Shown: one piece after another, positions 18,654 through 26,805 of the stretch
How positions within the stretch are numbered: position 1 is the first letter of the stretch
Layout of the letters: each line of letters begins with the position of its first letter
Origin: an uncultured Prolixibacteraceae bacterium
GTDB taxonomy: Bacteria > Bacteroidota > Bacteroidia > Bacteroidales > Prolixibacteraceae
DNA: 64,000 nt
Reading direction: 5' to 3'
Assembly (NCBI GenBank): GCA_937915865.1
Contig: CALGIG010000123.1
Coordinates: 69,235 to 133,234, forward strand
Made by a program: the position numbers and the translations under genes
The notes under the pieces: generated by a model
Seen by the model: the letters and a program-made list of their open reading frames with translations, nothing else
What the model was told of the DNA's origin: nothing
The model's database searches: none

Positions 18654-19835
18654 CTACCTGGCCATTACCTCAAGGCACATACGACTGTTATGGTATGGGC
18701 ATTTCCAGAAACCGGCCTTGTCATCTTTCCTGTTTTTTGCGCCGTCTTTCGAAACACTCCAAACCCATTCTCCATTTTTCCGGTCAACCAGGTTTTCTGA
18801 AATAAATTTCCAGGTTTTTTCAGCTTTTTCAAGCCATTCATCATCTCCGGTAAGTTCGTAAGCATTCAAAAAACCGACCACAGCCTCCGACTGAACCCAC
18901 CAATGTCGATCGGTATCCAAATGACCATTGGCTTCTTTTTCATAAACCAGGCTCCCATCTGATTGTAAACCTTCGCAGGCTGCCTGTGCAATACGGATAC
19001 ATTTCTCCTGAACCATCTTAAGTAATTCGGCATCGCCCAAAACACGGACAGCTTCATCAATCAGCCACGAAGCTTCAATATCATGACCATACGAAACAAC
19101 CTTCGATTTGGAATCCCAGTTTTCGTCGAAAAACAAGTTCAGGTGATATGTTTCCTGATTCAGAATTTTGTTGGTAAAAATCAAGATTAGGTTACGCAAC
19201 TGTCGGGCCAATCCGTTATCTTTCCAAACCCGGTACAAATTGGTATAAGCTTCCAGAACATGCAAATGGGTGTTCATCGTCTTTTTCTCGTTGGCATCGC
19301 GCTCACTCAAACGTAAATCTTCAAGCATTTTCCAGTCGCGACTGTAAGCCTCAAAATAGCCATTTAATTCAACATCGAAACTGTATTTTTCAATTATACT
19401 GAACAAATCGATAGCCCTTTGTAAACTAGATTTTTCGTCGGTAACACGATAATGCTCAACAAAAGCATACAAGAAGAATGCCTGAGAATAAATTTGCTTT
19501 TTAGTGTCAACAGGCTTGCCATCAGATGATACAGTCCAATATGTTCCACCAAAATCGTGATCAAAAAAATGGTTCAGGATATAATTTTTGGCATAATTAG
19601 CCATTTCAAGATACATAGGATTCTTTTCGTGCATATACGCCGATGAGAACGACCACAAAATGCGGGCATTCAAAATCCCGCCTTTATTGGCCTGCGGTAC
19701 CAATTTGTTTTCTCCGGTAATTTGTCCATAAAAACCACCGTTCTCCCGATCGACCATTTTTTGCGACCAAAAGGGTAAGATATTTTGAATGAGTTCTTCA
19801 CGAACTTCTGATTTGAGTTGTTGTATTGACATCAT
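18654..19835 (-). CDS. AGE-family sugar epimerase, probably mannobiose 2-epimerase
   Basis: This 393-residue (alpha/alpha)6 barrel belongs to the N-acylglucosamine 2-epimerase/cellobiose 2-epimerase family. It carries the conserved ARILWSFSSAY region, THLHVLEAYTNLYR, the catalytic-His segment SYGHDIEASWLIDEA, and HWWVQSEAVVGFLNAYE. Length fits cellobiose/mannobiose 2-epimerases. As the third gene after a GH130 mannosylglucose phosphorylase and a sugar symporter it repeats the Bacteroides fragilis mannan operon, so the likely reaction is beta-1,4-mannobiose to mannosylglucose in the cytoplasm. The symporter stop is 17 bp upstream. The substrate is inferred from context. Confidence 0.88.
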   Translation of the reverse strand: MMSIQQLKSEVREELIQNILPFWSQKMVDRENGGFYGQITGENKLVPQANKGGILNARILWSFSSAYMHEKNPMYLEMANYAKNYILNHFFDHDFGGTYWTVSSDGKPVDTKKQIYSQAFFLYAFVEHYRVTDEKSSLQRAIDLFSIIEKYSFDVELNGYFEAYSRDWKMLEDLRLSERDANEKKTMNTHLHVLEAYTNLYRVWKDNGLARQLRNLILIFTNKILNQETYHLNLFFDENWDSKSKVVSYGHDIEASWLIDEAVRVLGDAELLKMVQEKCIRIAQAACEGLQSDGSLVYEKEANGHLDTDRHWWVQSEAVVGFLNAYELTGDDEWLEKAEKTWKFISENLVDRKNGEWVWSVSKDGAKNRKDDKAGFWKCPYHNSRMCLEVMAR

Positions 19836-19852
19836 TTTAAATGTGTTGCCAT

Positions 19853-21289
19853 CTATTCGGGTTTGATATTATTTCTTTTTAATTCAAGTTCTGCTGAAAT
19901 TTCCTTTACTTTTTTGTCGGATAGCGGGTAAAACAACATGCCCATAAAAGCCAGCAAACAGCAAACAGCAGGCATCAGGCTAATCATGATGTGCTCACCA
20001 AAAATCGTTTGGGAACTTTGTTCCATAGCGTCGGGCATATAGTTGAATAATGCCAGAATCCAGCCACTAAGCGCCGAACCTAATGCCCAGCCTAATTTTT
20101 GCGACATGGATGATGACGAAAAGATCAACCCCGTTGCACGGCGCCCGGTAATCAATTCCTGATGGTCAACAATATCGGCAAACATCGACCACAACAGAGG
20201 CAAAACATATCCGGCAAAAACCGAAATCAGGAACTGAAATACCAATATCCAGGTAACGCTGTTTGGAATGAAATAGAAACCAGTGCTCAAAGCCCCTGCT
20301 ATAAGGATGGCTATCATGTAAGTTCTTTTCTTGCCATATTTTGCCGAAACCGAAGGTGCAGCCATTACTCCAATCAGGTTAGCTGCCTGTCCTACAAGAA
20401 AATAAATTGTTGTCATATCCCAGCCTGTTCCTTCCATCCGGTAGTTCACTTTCACGTAATCTCTGAAAAAATAAATAGCAACACTATCGCGTACAGCATT
20501 AAAAAGTAAAGCAGCCAAGCCGGTAGCAACCAAAATCCACCATGGCGCATTGTGAAACAAATTTTTCAAATCTTGATTTACCGAAACATTTTCTTCGCTT
20601 TCAATTTGGCTTACACGTTCTTTGGTCCAGCTAAAACATAACAAAAACAAAATAACGCAGATAATCCCAATGGAACCTACTCCCATTACCCAACCAATTG
20701 GTGAGGTACTTACCGTTGTTTCAACAGTTTTTGTGACTTGAGTAGCCGTATCGCTGCCAAAAACCTTCGAAAAAAAATCGATGAGTGGTTGTAGCAACAT
20801 AAACGTAACAAAACTGCCAATAAATGCAAACGACATGCGATACGACGACAGTGAATTACGTTCGTCTGGGTCTCCTGAAATGGCTCCCAGCAAAGAAGCA
20901 TAAGGCACATTGATAAGTGAATAAACAATCATCATCAATGAATAGGTGATATAGGCATAAATCAATTTCCCGGTTTGTCCAAATTCAGGAGCAAAGAAAG
21001 TTATAGCGCCCATTACTGCAAATGGTATGGCAAACCACAACAGGTAAGGGCGATATTTTCCCCAACGGCTTTTGGTACGGTCGCTGATGATTCCAACGAA
21101 AACATCGAAAAACGAATCCCACAATCGGGCAACCAAAAACATAGTTCCGGCAGCTGCAGCAGTTATTCCAAAAACATCGGTGTAGAAGAACAACGAATAC
21201 ATTCCGAAGATTTTCCAGAACATCGACGAAGCTGCGTCGCCAAATCCGTAGCCAATCTTCTCTTTCAGACTGATTTTTACTGTTGACAT
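19853..21289 (-). CDS. GPH-family sugar:cation symporter (MFS fold), probably for mannobiose
   Basis: The 478-residue protein has about 12 transmembrane helices. The GPH signatures are clear: KIGYGFGDAASSMFWKIF at the N-terminus, WDSFFDVFVGIISDRTKSRWGKYRPYLLW, and DHQELITGRRATGLIFSSSS in the second half. It would bring a disaccharide across the inner membrane by cation symport. Position between the phosphorylase and the epimerase points to mannobiose or a related mannan product. A 97-bp gap containing a strong hairpin separates it from the GH130 gene upstream; the epimerase follows closely. Confidence 0.9.
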   Translation of the reverse strand: MSTVKISLKEKIGYGFGDAASSMFWKIFGMYSLFFYTDVFGITAAAAGTMFLVARLWDSFFDVFVGIISDRTKSRWGKYRPYLLWFAIPFAVMGAITFFAPEFGQTGKLIYAYITYSLMMIVYSLINVPYASLLGAISGDPDERNSLSSYRMSFAFIGSFVTFMLLQPLIDFFSKVFGSDTATQVTKTVETTVSTSPIGWVMGVGSIGIICVILFLLCFSWTKERVSQIESEENVSVNQDLKNLFHNAPWWILVATGLAALLFNAVRDSVAIYFFRDYVKVNYRMEGTGWDMTTIYFLVGQAANLIGVMAAPSVSAKYGKKRTYMIAILIAGALSTGFYFIPNSVTWILVFQFLISVFAGYVLPLLWSMFADIVDHQELITGRRATGLIFSSSSMSQKLGWALGSALSGWILALFNYMPDAMEQSSQTIFGEHIMISLMPAVCCLLAFMGMLFYPLSDKKVKEISAELELKRNNIKPE

Positions 21290-21333
21290 TTTTAAGCGGT
21301 GTGTTAGGTTTTAAATATAGAGTTCCAGGTTCC

Positions 21334-21385
21334 AAATTTCAAATTCCAAATAAGGGCAACCTGAAACTTGGAATTCGAAATTTGA
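21334..21385 (-). repeat. intercistronic hairpin between the GH130 and symporter genes
   Basis: Arms of 19 nt at 21334-21352 and 21367-21385 are separated by 14 nt. The two differences from perfect complementarity are G-U pairs when read as minus-strand RNA (and A-C mismatches on the plus strand), so the full 19 bp can pair only in the operon's own transcript. The stem starts one base after the GH130 stop codon. A 3'-end-stabilising or partial-termination element is likely. Confidence 0.7.
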
Positions 21386-21386
21386 A

Positions 21387-22565
21387 TTATTTTCCCAAGA
21401 TAGCCAGATTTTTTATAATCTGTTTTTTCAGGATTTCTACTGAAGTGGCCGAGCGATAACCATCGGCGGGCGAGTTAAGGCAATAATCAACCAGCTTGTC
21501 GATGGTTGAAGTTGCTACATGCATACGTGTATCTGAAGATGCATAATAGAGGAAAACCGTTCCGTCATCATCAGTAATCCAACCATTGGTAAACAACACA
21601 TTCGAAACATCTCCAACACGTTCTTCGCCAATCGGCCCCATTAAATGACCGGCAGGTTCAGCAATCAGCTTCGATGGGTCTTCCAGATCAGTCATATACA
21701 TATACAAAACGTAGCGCAAACCAGCCGCACAACCACGTACACCATGCGCCAGGTGTAACCAGCCTTTGTCGGTTTTAATCGGGTGCGGACCTTCGCCGTT
21801 TTTCACTTCTTTTATGGTGTGGTAATACCTGAAATTGATGATTTTTTCCTCTTTAACTTCAGCGTTAGTCATATCGTCAATCAGCGCCCAACCAATACCT
21901 CCACCACTTCCGGCATCAATAAAACCATCTTGCGGACGGGTATATAAAGCATACTTTCCGTTAACAAATTCATTATGAAGCACCACATTTCGCTGCTGGC
22001 TTTTCGATTTCAGATCGGGCAAGCGCTCCCAGATAACCAGGTCCTTGGTACGCACAATTCCTGCAGCCGCAACCGCCGACGACAAATCACCAGGTACAGC
22101 ATCGGGATCTTTACGTTCAGCGCAGAAAATACCATAAATCCAGCCATCTTCATGGGCAGTTAATCGCATGTCGTAAACATTGGTATCTGGAATAGTAGTT
22201 TCAGGAATCGTAATAGGGTAATCCCAAAAACGGAAATTATCAATACCATTAGGACTTTCGGCAATGGCAAAAAACGATTTCCGGTCGACACCTTCAACGC
22301 GAACCACTAAAATGTATTTGCCGTTCCATTTAATTGCCCCTGAATTGAATGTGCCGTTCATTCCAATTCTCTCCATCAGGAAAGGATTAGTGGTTTCGTC
22401 TAAATCATATCGCCAGATAAGTGGAGTGTGAGATGCAGTTAAAATTGGATATTTATAACGGTCGAAAATGCCATTTCCCTGTTTTACTTTTTTATTCCTC
22501 TGCGAAAGCAATTCCTCGTGTTTTTCGAACAGTTTCTTTATCCTTTTGTTAAAATGATATCCCAT
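21387..22565 (-). CDS. GH130 4-O-beta-D-mannosyl-D-glucose phosphorylase
   Basis: It cleaves mannosylglucose with phosphate into mannose-1-phosphate and glucose, the energy-saving step of mannan use. The 392-residue five-bladed propeller carries the GH130 catalytic Asp at residue 132 (NVYDMRLTAHEDGW) and the phosphate-binding Arg/His/Lys-rich segments (RVEGVDRKSFFAIAESPNG; SQQRNVVLHNEF; EGPHPIKTDKGWLHLAHGVR). It closely resembles the characterised B. fragilis enzyme as I remember it, including SSDTRMHVATSTI near the end. It is first in the operon, ahead of the symporter and epimerase. No mannanase lies nearby. Direct repeats lie 75-104 bp upstream. Confidence 0.93.
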   Translation of the reverse strand: MGYHFNKRIKKLFEKHEELLSQRNKKVKQGNGIFDRYKYPILTASHTPLIWRYDLDETTNPFLMERIGMNGTFNSGAIKWNGKYILVVRVEGVDRKSFFAIAESPNGIDNFRFWDYPITIPETTIPDTNVYDMRLTAHEDGWIYGIFCAERKDPDAVPGDLSSAVAAAGIVRTKDLVIWERLPDLKSKSQQRNVVLHNEFVNGKYALYTRPQDGFIDAGSGGGIGWALIDDMTNAEVKEEKIINFRYYHTIKEVKNGEGPHPIKTDKGWLHLAHGVRGCAAGLRYVLYMYMTDLEDPSKLIAEPAGHLMGPIGEERVGDVSNVLFTNGWITDDDGTVFLYYASSDTRMHVATSTIDKLVDYCLNSPADGYRSATSVEILKKQIIKNLAILGK

Positions 22566-22639
22566 ATTCTTATGTATTTAGTTTTGAATTATTGTATTTT
22601 ATTCAATACAAATTAAGAAGAATACAGGAACCAGCATTT

Positions 22640-22669
22640 ATACTATTCGGGTAAAATATGATACTATTC
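22640..22669 (-). promoter_or_regulatory. direct repeat, 21-bp period, upstream of the mannan operon
   Basis: ATACTATTC occurs at 22640-22648 and again at 22661-22669, exactly 21 bp apart, 75-104 bp before the GH130 start. Two helical turns between copies is the layout used by AraC-type activators; the protein that would bind is not in the window. Confidence 0.45.
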
Positions 22670-22749
22670 AGGCATTTTTCGCTTCACTTCAGAACTGATT
22701 GACATATAATAAATCTATAATTTATCAGTTTGTCCGGTACAAAAACAAT

Positions 22750-22775
22750 AAAAGCGACCATTTCTGATCGCTTTT
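22750..22775 (-). terminator. rho-independent terminator of the SRP RNA-tRNA unit
   Basis: On the minus strand AAAAGCGATC pairs with GGTCGCTTTT (one T-G wobble) around a six-base loop, followed by ATTGTTTTTG. It lies just 3' of tRNA-Gly. Confidence 0.8.
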
Positions 22776-22778
22776 CTG

Positions 22779-22851
22779 AGCGGGAGACGAGATTCAAACT
22801 CGCGACCCTTAGCTTGGAAGGCTAATGCTCTATCGACTGAGCTACTCCCGC
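22779..22851 (-). tRNA. tRNA-Gly (anticodon TCC)
   Basis: This 73-nt cloverleaf has a seven-pair acceptor stem (GCGGGAG with CTCCCGC) and discriminator T. The anticodon loop CTTCCAA lies between TTAGC and GCTAA, and the T-loop contains GTTTGAATC. CCA is not encoded. It is third in the tRNA run and directly precedes the terminator. Confidence 0.96.
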
Positions 22852-22920
22852 AATTTGTAGTTTCAAATTTCAAGTTAAAAGTTTCAAGTTAAAAACAACT
22901 TGGAATCTGGAACATGGCTG

Positions 22921-23003
22921 TGGGGAGAGCAGGATTCGAACCTACGAAGACGTACGTCAGCTGAGTTACAGTCAGCCCCAGTTGGCCACTTTGGTATCTC
23001 CCC
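22921..23003 (-). tRNA. tRNA-Tyr (anticodon GTA)
   Basis: This 83-nt class II tRNA has acceptor GGGGAGA with TCTCCCC and discriminator A. The anticodon loop CTGTAAC lies between GCTGA and TCAGC, a long variable arm is present, and the T-loop contains GTTCGAATC. CCA is not encoded. Confidence 0.96.
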
Positions 23004-23115
23004 AATACAATAATGTTAGAATCTTGAACGCTGGAATGTCAAAATTTGCTTTTTCAAACATCAAATGAAAATGAATATTTCATTCTAATACTCATCCTTC
23101 CAACCTTCTTTTTTG

Positions 23116-23189
23116 AGCCGAATCACAGATTCGAACTGTGGACCCCGAGATTACAAATCACGTGCTCTGGCCAACTGAGCTAATTCGGC
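23116..23189 (-). tRNA. tRNA-Thr (anticodon TGT)
   Basis: This 74-nt cloverleaf has acceptor GCCGAAT with ATTCGGC and discriminator T. The anticodon loop is TTTGTAA; the anticodon stem CGTGA/TCTCG has one T-T mismatch. The T-arm contains GTTCGAATC. Its 5' end lies only four bases after the SRP RNA stem closes. Confidence 0.94.
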
Positions 23190-23193
23190 AAGT

Positions 23194-23289
23194 GGGTAAG
23201 CTACCAACATCGCACCGCTCAACCATCTACCCTTGCTGCCTTCCGACCCTGGGGGAATTCAACAGGAGCTGGTCGTATTGGACTTACCC
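23194..23289 (-). ncRNA. ffs: signal recognition particle RNA (small bacterial 4.5S type)
   Basis: The ~96-nt RNA has the Ffh-binding core with its conserved internal loops (CAGGGTCGGAAGGCAGCAAGGG on the minus strand, including the GGAA tetraloop). A closing stem is formed by GGGTAAG (from 23289) and CTTACCC (to 23194). It scaffolds Ffh for cotranslational targeting to the membrane. Boundaries follow the closing stem and the promoter; a base or two either way is possible. Confidence 0.92.
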
Positions 23290-23293
23290 GGCG

Positions 23294-23324
23294 CAAAAGT
23301 AGAAAAAAAAGACTTTGCTCCAAA
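23294..23324 (-). promoter_or_regulatory. promoter of the SRP RNA-tRNA unit
   Basis: On the minus strand TTTG (23324-23321), 19 bp, then TACTTTTG (23301-23294) matches the Bacteroidota sigma-ABfr consensus TTTG-N17-23-TAnnTTTG exactly. Transcription would begin within a few bases of the SRP RNA closing stem at 23289. Confidence 0.85.
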
Positions 23325-23492
23325 TGAAAATTTTAGCCCGGTGTAATATTTTTCAATCTGTAAATACTAATGCTTTCATGTTCAATAATGTATTACAGTT
23401 ATTTTTTTAGTCTGGTTCTTTAAATTTGAACGATTTTACAACTTGATCAATAAATTCAAATATCTTTGTTTAATACAATTCAATAAAAAGTT

Positions 23493-24044
23493 ATGGAACA
23501 AAAATCAAACTTTTGGAAATCGGCAATGCTTTATGGCCTTTATATTGGAGTAACAATTACGCTCTTCTCAGTAATTCTCTATGTTACAGGGCAAACTACC
23601 AATAAAATTTTAGGATATGTTTCTTTCCCTATTTATTTCGGGTGTATTTTATGGGCACAATTTCAGTATCGGAATAAAAATTTTAATGGTGAAATTTCGT
23701 ATGGACAAGCTTTGGGGTTTGGCGTTGCAGCAATGTTATTCAGCGGCATAATTTCAATGCTTTATACAATTATCATTTACAATTTAGACCCGAGTTTGAT
23801 TGAGCAGTTAAAGGCTGTTCAGGAACAAGCTATGCTTACAAAAGGAATGAGTGAGGAACAAGTTGAAGCTGGGATGAAAATTGCTGAGAAAATGATGTCT
23901 CCAGGTATAATGGCAATATCTGCATTAATCGGTTCATTATTTTTAGGAACAATTTTATCTTTGATCACTTCAATTTTTGTCAAAAAACAGAAAAACGAAG
24001 ATGCTTTTGATGAAGCAATGGAAGAAGTGAAAAACGAAGATTAA
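23493..24044 (+). CDS. DUF4199 membrane protein
   Basis: The 183 residues hold four hydrophobic helices (about 11-30, 36-54, 73-96, 135-158). A charged helical loop follows the third (LKAVQEQAMLTKGMSEEQVEAG), and the tail is acidic. This is the DUF4199 pattern; the function is unknown. In Bacteroidota such genes commonly sit directly before a GT2 glycosyltransferase, as here (6 bp gap). A -7-like TATCTTTG is at 23461-23468. Confidence 0.85.
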   Translation: MEQKSNFWKSAMLYGLYIGVTITLFSVILYVTGQTTNKILGYVSFPIYFGCILWAQFQYRNKNFNGEISYGQALGFGVAAMLFSGIISMLYTIIIYNLDPSLIEQLKAVQEQAMLTKGMSEEQVEAGMKIAEKMMSPGIMAISALIGSLFLGTILSLITSIFVKKQKNEDAFDEAMEEVKNED

Positions 24045-24050
24045 CGAATA

Positions 24051-25007
24051 ATGGATATTTCCGTAGTTGTACCTTTATATAATGAAGTTGAATCGTTGCC
24101 CGAATTGACTTCATGGATTGGTCGCGTAATGGCGGCCAATAATTTTTCGTACGAAGTTATCTTAATTGACGATGGCAGTACCGACGGGTCGTGGGAGCTA
24201 ATAGAGCAACTATGCAAAAACGACACTACTCTTAAAGGCATTAAGTTCAGAAGAAACTACGGAAAATCGGCAGGTTTGTATTGCGGTTTTGCTCAAGCCG
24301 AAGGGAATGTGGTAATTACGATGGATGCCGACTTACAGGACAGTCCAGAGGAAATACCGCAACTCTACAGAATGATTACTGAAGAGAAATTCGACCTTGT
24401 ATCGGGCTGGAAGAAAAAACGTTACGACCCTGTTTTCTCTAAAAATATCCCTAGTAAGTTTTACAACTGGACGGCGCGTCGTATGACTGGCATAAAAATT
24501 CATGACTTTAATTGCGGACTAAAAGCTTACAGGAAACAGGTTGTAAAAAGTATTGAAGTATATGGCGATATGCATCGCTATATTCCGGTGCTGGCCAAAT
24601 GGGCCGGATTTAAAAGAATTGGTGAAAAAATTGTACAGCATCAGGAACGTAAGTTTGGGACTACCAAATTTGGAATGGAGCGCTTCATTCGTGGTCCGCT
24701 CGATTTATTGTCTGTCATTTTCATTTCACGATTCAGTAAGCGCCCTATGCACTTTTTTGGTGTATTGGGTGTAATAACTTTCATGCTTGGATTTGCAGCA
24801 GCAATTTGGGTTGGTGCACAAAAAATAATACACACCCTTAATAACGAACTGGCTCCACGTATTACACAAAGTGCTTACTTCTATCTGTCGCTAACGGCAA
24901 TGATTATTGGAACACAATTATTTCTTGCAGGGTTCCTTGCCGAATTAATTAGTCGAAATTCGTCGGAACGAAATTCGTACCTGATCGATAAAAAAACGAA
25001 TATCTGA
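24051..25007 (+). CDS. GT2 polyprenyl-phosphate glycosyltransferase (DPM1/GtrB type)
   Basis: The N-terminal GT-A domain (about 1-225) has SVVVPLYNEVESLPEL, the nucleotide-binding DDGSTDGS, and the metal-binding DADLQDSPEE. It also has the acceptor region HQERKFGTTKFG. Two C-terminal transmembrane helices follow (about 232-255 and 270-300). The layout is that of enzymes that load a sugar from a nucleotide donor onto undecaprenyl phosphate, to be flipped and used outside. The sugar is not predictable. It is coupled to the DUF4199 gene. Confidence 0.9.
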   Translation: MDISVVVPLYNEVESLPELTSWIGRVMAANNFSYEVILIDDGSTDGSWELIEQLCKNDTTLKGIKFRRNYGKSAGLYCGFAQAEGNVVITMDADLQDSPEEIPQLYRMITEEKFDLVSGWKKKRYDPVFSKNIPSKFYNWTARRMTGIKIHDFNCGLKAYRKQVVKSIEVYGDMHRYIPVLAKWAGFKRIGEKIVQHQERKFGTTKFGMERFIRGPLDLLSVIFISRFSKRPMHFFGVLGVITFMLGFAAAIWVGAQKIIHTLNNELAPRITQSAYFYLSLTAMIIGTQLFLAGFLAELISRNSSERNSYLIDKKTNI

Positions 25008-25082
25008 TCAGTTTAATATTTGATAACGGACTTCTCAGAACATTTTCAACTGACTTGTCGTTTATCTTCAAAACCTAAAAAA

Positions 25083-25745
25083 ATGACAACGCAGTCAGTA
25101 GAAAAAAGCAGAAGACAACTTAGTACAGCTGAGGAAATTGTAAATAGTATTACGCATGGCATTGGCGCATTGCTAAGCATTGTAGCCCTGATTGTTCTTA
25201 TAATTGTAGCGAACAGGTATGGCGATATATGGCACTTGGTAAGTTTTTCGATTTATGGAAGCACTCTTATACTGCTTTACCTTTCATCAACTTTATACCA
25301 TAGTTTCACAAACCCCAAAATCAAAAACCTGTTTGCCCGGTTCGACCATATTTCTATTTTTCTGTTGATTGCCGGAACTTATACACCCATATTGCTTACC
25401 ACGTTGAGAGGTGTTTGGGGCTGGATTTTATTTGCAATTATTTGGTTAATGGCTTTAACCGGGGCAATAATACGCTCCATTTATGTATATCGCTTCCGAA
25501 AACTAATGGTTGTCATTTATCTGATTATGGGTTGGATGGCTGTAGTTGCCGGCAAACAAATCTATGAAAAGTTGCCAGGTTTGAGCATTACATTTCTTGT
25601 TTTAGGAGGTATTGCTTACTCGTTGGGCGTAATATTTTATGTGTGGAGGAATTTGCCATATAGCCATGGGATATGGCATTTGTTTGTTTTGGCCGGAAGT
25701 GTACTCCATTTCTTTTGCATCTATTTCAGTGTAAATTTGCAATAA
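25083..25745 (+). CDS. hemolysin III / TrhA (PAQR) family membrane protein
   Basis: After the start is set at the ATG at 25083 (MTTQSVEKSRRQ), the protein has 220 residues and seven helices. The PAQR metal-site pattern is complete: SITHGIGALLS, LYHSF, FDHISIFLLIAGTYTPILL, and SHGIWHLFVLAGSVLHFF near the end. TrhA members are inner-membrane proteins linked to membrane energetics and fluidity; the hemolysin name is historical. The longer frame starts at a TTG at 25020. It converges on the MerR gene with nine bases between stops. Confidence 0.9.
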   Translation: MTTQSVEKSRRQLSTAEEIVNSITHGIGALLSIVALIVLIIVANRYGDIWHLVSFSIYGSTLILLYLSSTLYHSFTNPKIKNLFARFDHISIFLLIAGTYTPILLTTLRGVWGWILFAIIWLMALTGAIIRSIYVYRFRKLMVVIYLIMGWMAVVAGKQIYEKLPGLSITFLVLGGIAYSLGVIFYVWRNLPYSHGIWHLFVLAGSVLHFFCIYFSVNLQ

Positions 25746-25754
25746 GCCTGGTTT

Positions 25755-26639
25755 CTATACCTTAGCAGTACTACCAGTTTTTCTCAAAAAATCATTTCCA
25801 TTTTTTACAACAACAACATTTTCAGGAAGTTTTGGTTTATTCATCGAAACCTGGCGACCTGTAATCAGAATTTTACCATCAGGAAAAATATTCGAAAGCT
25901 TTTCCAAATAAGTTTCAAGTTCAGTTTTATCTATCGAACATACAAATGAAGTGCATACAAAATCAAACTTTCTGTACGATAACAGGTTATTCAAATCAAC
26001 GAAAGGCAAACTCTGTCCAAAATAAATGCAGCGTATTCCTGACTGAACTGCCAGGTAATTATAGTATAACAAACTCAACTCGTGCCATTCATCTTCCCGC
26101 AAAAAAAGTAACATCGTTTTAGAAAATCCTTCAACCTTAATCAAACATGTTTCGTGAATTAACTTGTTACGAATAAGGTTAGAAACAAAATGTTCGTGTG
26201 CAACAAATATCGATCCGGCCTGCCACAAAACACCAATACGCTCAAAAAAAGGAAAAATAAATTGTTCTATAGTTTTTCTGAACCCATTTTTCAAAATCAT
26301 TTCTTCGAGTAAATTTTCTAAACCAAAAGAATCGAGATTAACCACGCTAAAAAGAAGTTGATCAACGTTTTTATCGGCATAGTTCAAATGCTGATTTATA
26401 CGAACGACTTCAGATTGAATTTTCGAATCGCTGAAAGAAGCAACATTCGATATTTTAAAGCCATTTCTCACAAGCATGGCAACATTCAGTATTTTTCGCA
26501 CATGCTCGTCGGTATATAAACGAATATTAGTATTGGTCCTGTTTGGGTCGAGAAGCATGTATCTTTTTTCCCAAATTCGTATAGTGTGTGCTTTAATTCC
26601 TGAAAAATGTTCCAAATCTTTTATCGAATATTTCGCCAT
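25755..26639 (-). CDS. MerR-family regulator with cobalamin-binding domain (CarH/LitR-like)
   Basis: Residues 1-70 form a MerR winged helix (YSIKDLEHFSGIKAHTIRIWEKRY). Residues 90-165 form a helical bundle holding W-x9-E-H (W139, E149, H150), the motif that caps the upper face of B12 in CarH. Residues 172-290 form a Rossmann-like domain in which E184-x-H186-x-x-S189 can supply the lower axial ligand. Proteins of this type repress carotenoid or photolyase genes in the dark and release DNA when light breaks adenosylcobalamin. The crtI-crtB genes lie 24 kb away. Ligand binding is inferred from the motif. Confidence 0.8.
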   Translation of the reverse strand: MAKYSIKDLEHFSGIKAHTIRIWEKRYMLLDPNRTNTNIRLYTDEHVRKILNVAMLVRNGFKISNVASFSDSKIQSEVVRINQHLNYADKNVDQLLFSVVNLDSFGLENLLEEMILKNGFRKTIEQFIFPFFERIGVLWQAGSIFVAHEHFVSNLIRNKLIHETCLIKVEGFSKTMLLFLREDEWHELSLLYYNYLAVQSGIRCIYFGQSLPFVDLNNLLSYRKFDFVCTSFVCSIDKTELETYLEKLSNIFPDGKILITGRQVSMNKPKLPENVVVVKNGNDFLRKTGSTAKV

Positions 26640-26745
26640 AGATAAGTTTCAATATGGTTTTGAACTAGCAGGTTTAACAAGCAATCTCTTCTTTTGTTCC
26701 AGGTATAATATAAAAAGATAAACAAAATACATCGTTCAATTCCAA

Positions 26746-26774
26746 TTTGCCTTTGGTTAATTTCACTAGTTTTG
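26746..26774 (+). promoter_or_regulatory. promoter upstream of the asparaginase-GH43 pair
   Basis: TTTG at 26746-26749, 17 bp, then TAGTTTTG at 26767-26774, matching TTTG-N17-23-TAnnTTTG. The ATG at 26806 lies 31 bp downstream. Confidence 0.7.
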
Positions 26775-26805
26775 AAAAAACATTCACTCTAATCCGAATA
26801 GTTTT

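Noticed and set aside
23004..23115. A further small RNA or tRNA between tRNA-Tyr and tRNA-Thr
   Set aside because: The 112-bp spacer has only short A/T-rich inverted words (such as ATGAAAATGAATATTTCAT) and no cloverleaf or conserved core.
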